Assembly (NCBI GenBank): GCA_016218545.1
Contig: JACRDQ010000032.1
Span: forward strand, 1 to 64,000
From: Elusimicrobiota bacterium
GTDB lineage: Bacteria; Elusimicrobiota; Elusimicrobia; UBA1565; UBA9628
Reading direction: 5' to 3'
DNA length: 64,000 nt
The notes under the pieces were generated by a model. That model searched no databases. It was given only the letters and a program-made list of their open reading frames with translations, and was not told where the DNA came from. The stretch's first letter is position 1. Every line of letters begins with the position of its first letter. The position numbers and the translations under genes are program-made. Positions 63,703 through 64,000 of the stretch are shown here, piece by piece.

Positions 63703-64000
63703 ATGGCCACACGGGCCGACGATGCAGGCGCTGTAGGGGGAGGGGGGAAGGGGCAGCGCGCCATGGAGGAGTGGCGCCTCCTGGGGCGGGCGTGGCGCAG
63801 TCATGAGGAGCTCCGCGAGCTTCTGCGCGTCCTGCGCAGGCTCCCGGACGCCCTGACGGACCCCGCGACCCTGCGGCGCGAGGGCCCGAAGCTGCGGGAC
63901 TTCCTCCAGAACGCCCTGCCCGCGCATTTCCAGGAGGAGGAGGACCGGGCCTTCCAGCAGGCCCTGGAGCGCGCTCCTGCGGCCCGCCGCTCCGGGGTGA
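63703..64000 (+). CDS. Hemerythrin-like protein, truncated by the window end
   Basis: The first 99 codons of a gene that runs off the right end. AGGAGG lies six bases before the ATG. After a glycine-rich head (AVGGGGKGQ) come helices WRLLGRAWRSHEELRELLRV and LRDFLQNALPAHFQEEEDRAF. The H-F-x-E-E-E pattern is usual for HHE/hemerythrin-type metal-binding bundles. Iron or oxygen sensing would be typical. Incomplete, so the call is tentative. Confidence 0.55.
   Translation, partial: MATRADDAGAVGGGGKGQRAMEEWRLLGRAWRSHEELRELLRVLRRLPDALTDPATLRREGPKLRDFLQNALPAHFQEEEDRAFQQALERAPAARRSGV

Noticed and set aside
1..64000. CRISPR arrays, tRNA and rRNA genes, insertion-sequence transposases
   Set aside because: Reading both strands I found no regularly spaced repeats, no tRNA-like cloverleaf with conserved arms, no rRNA segment and no transposase domain.

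Overview
The window is a GC-rich, densely packed bacterial chromosome segment from an organism with an outer membrane: it carries MlaA/MlaC, secreted and lipid-anchored proteins, and a periplasmic transglycosylase. Two-component signalling, sugar-nucleotide chemistry and an OPT transporter also fit an environmental or gut-associated, poorly cultured Gram-negative lineage. A bacterial topoisomerase VI pair, an Npt-type nucleotide carrier and a GlmL-like ATPase operon are unusual together; an Elusimicrobiota-like phylum is possible, but this is only a guess. I saw no rRNA, tRNA, CRISPR array, transposase or phage gene.

Layout. 178-8035 (minus): a nine-gene run. Its core is seven tightly linked genes with a GlmL/MutL-family ATPase, a barrel-sandwich protein, a DUF6754-like membrane protein and three further membrane proteins; no glutamate mutase is present. 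8163-15442: a decayed caspase-like gene, an MFS carrier, a small lipoprotein, pyruvate kinase and an intact secreted caspase-like/Sel1 protein. 15608-21091: a P-loop protein, a methyltransferase, an Npt-type carrier, a radical SAM protein, zinc-ribbon proteins and a response regulator. 21187-24036: a GEMM-type (c-di-GMP-I class) riboswitch with an unusual triple hairpin, ahead of a FlgO/CsgG-like, a MotA-like and an unknown membrane protein. 24050-30085 (minus): a polyamine/envelope module (FAD amine oxidoreductase, membrane-fused aminopropyltransferase, DUF350, a 59-residue protein, three DUF4178/zinc-ribbon proteins). 30095-33001: three sugar and glycosyl genes, including a DegT-fold enzyme whose PLP lysine is replaced by His. 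33787-39481: a BMP-type nucleoside ABC importer interrupted by an EamA exporter. 39530-42684: a zinc-ribbon protein, rubrerythrin and an OPT transporter. 42737-45913: topoisomerase VI A and B. 46084-50201: MlaA, MlaC and an RND/MMPL pump. 50346-64000: three two-component systems, an RNA methyltransferase, a Nudix enzyme, secreted hydrolases, a transmembrane Ser/Thr kinase and a truncated hemerythrin-like gene.

Cross-cutting signals. Many first genes have a -10-like hexamer only 6-11 bases before the start codon and no Shine-Dalgarno, which suggests leaderless mRNAs. Genes inside operons often start by ATGA or GTGA overlap. Palindromic elements with TGGGGTCAG termini sit exactly at gene ends. 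Two genes flanking an OmpR-type regulator share a four-fold 11-bp-period repeat at identical distance from their starts.
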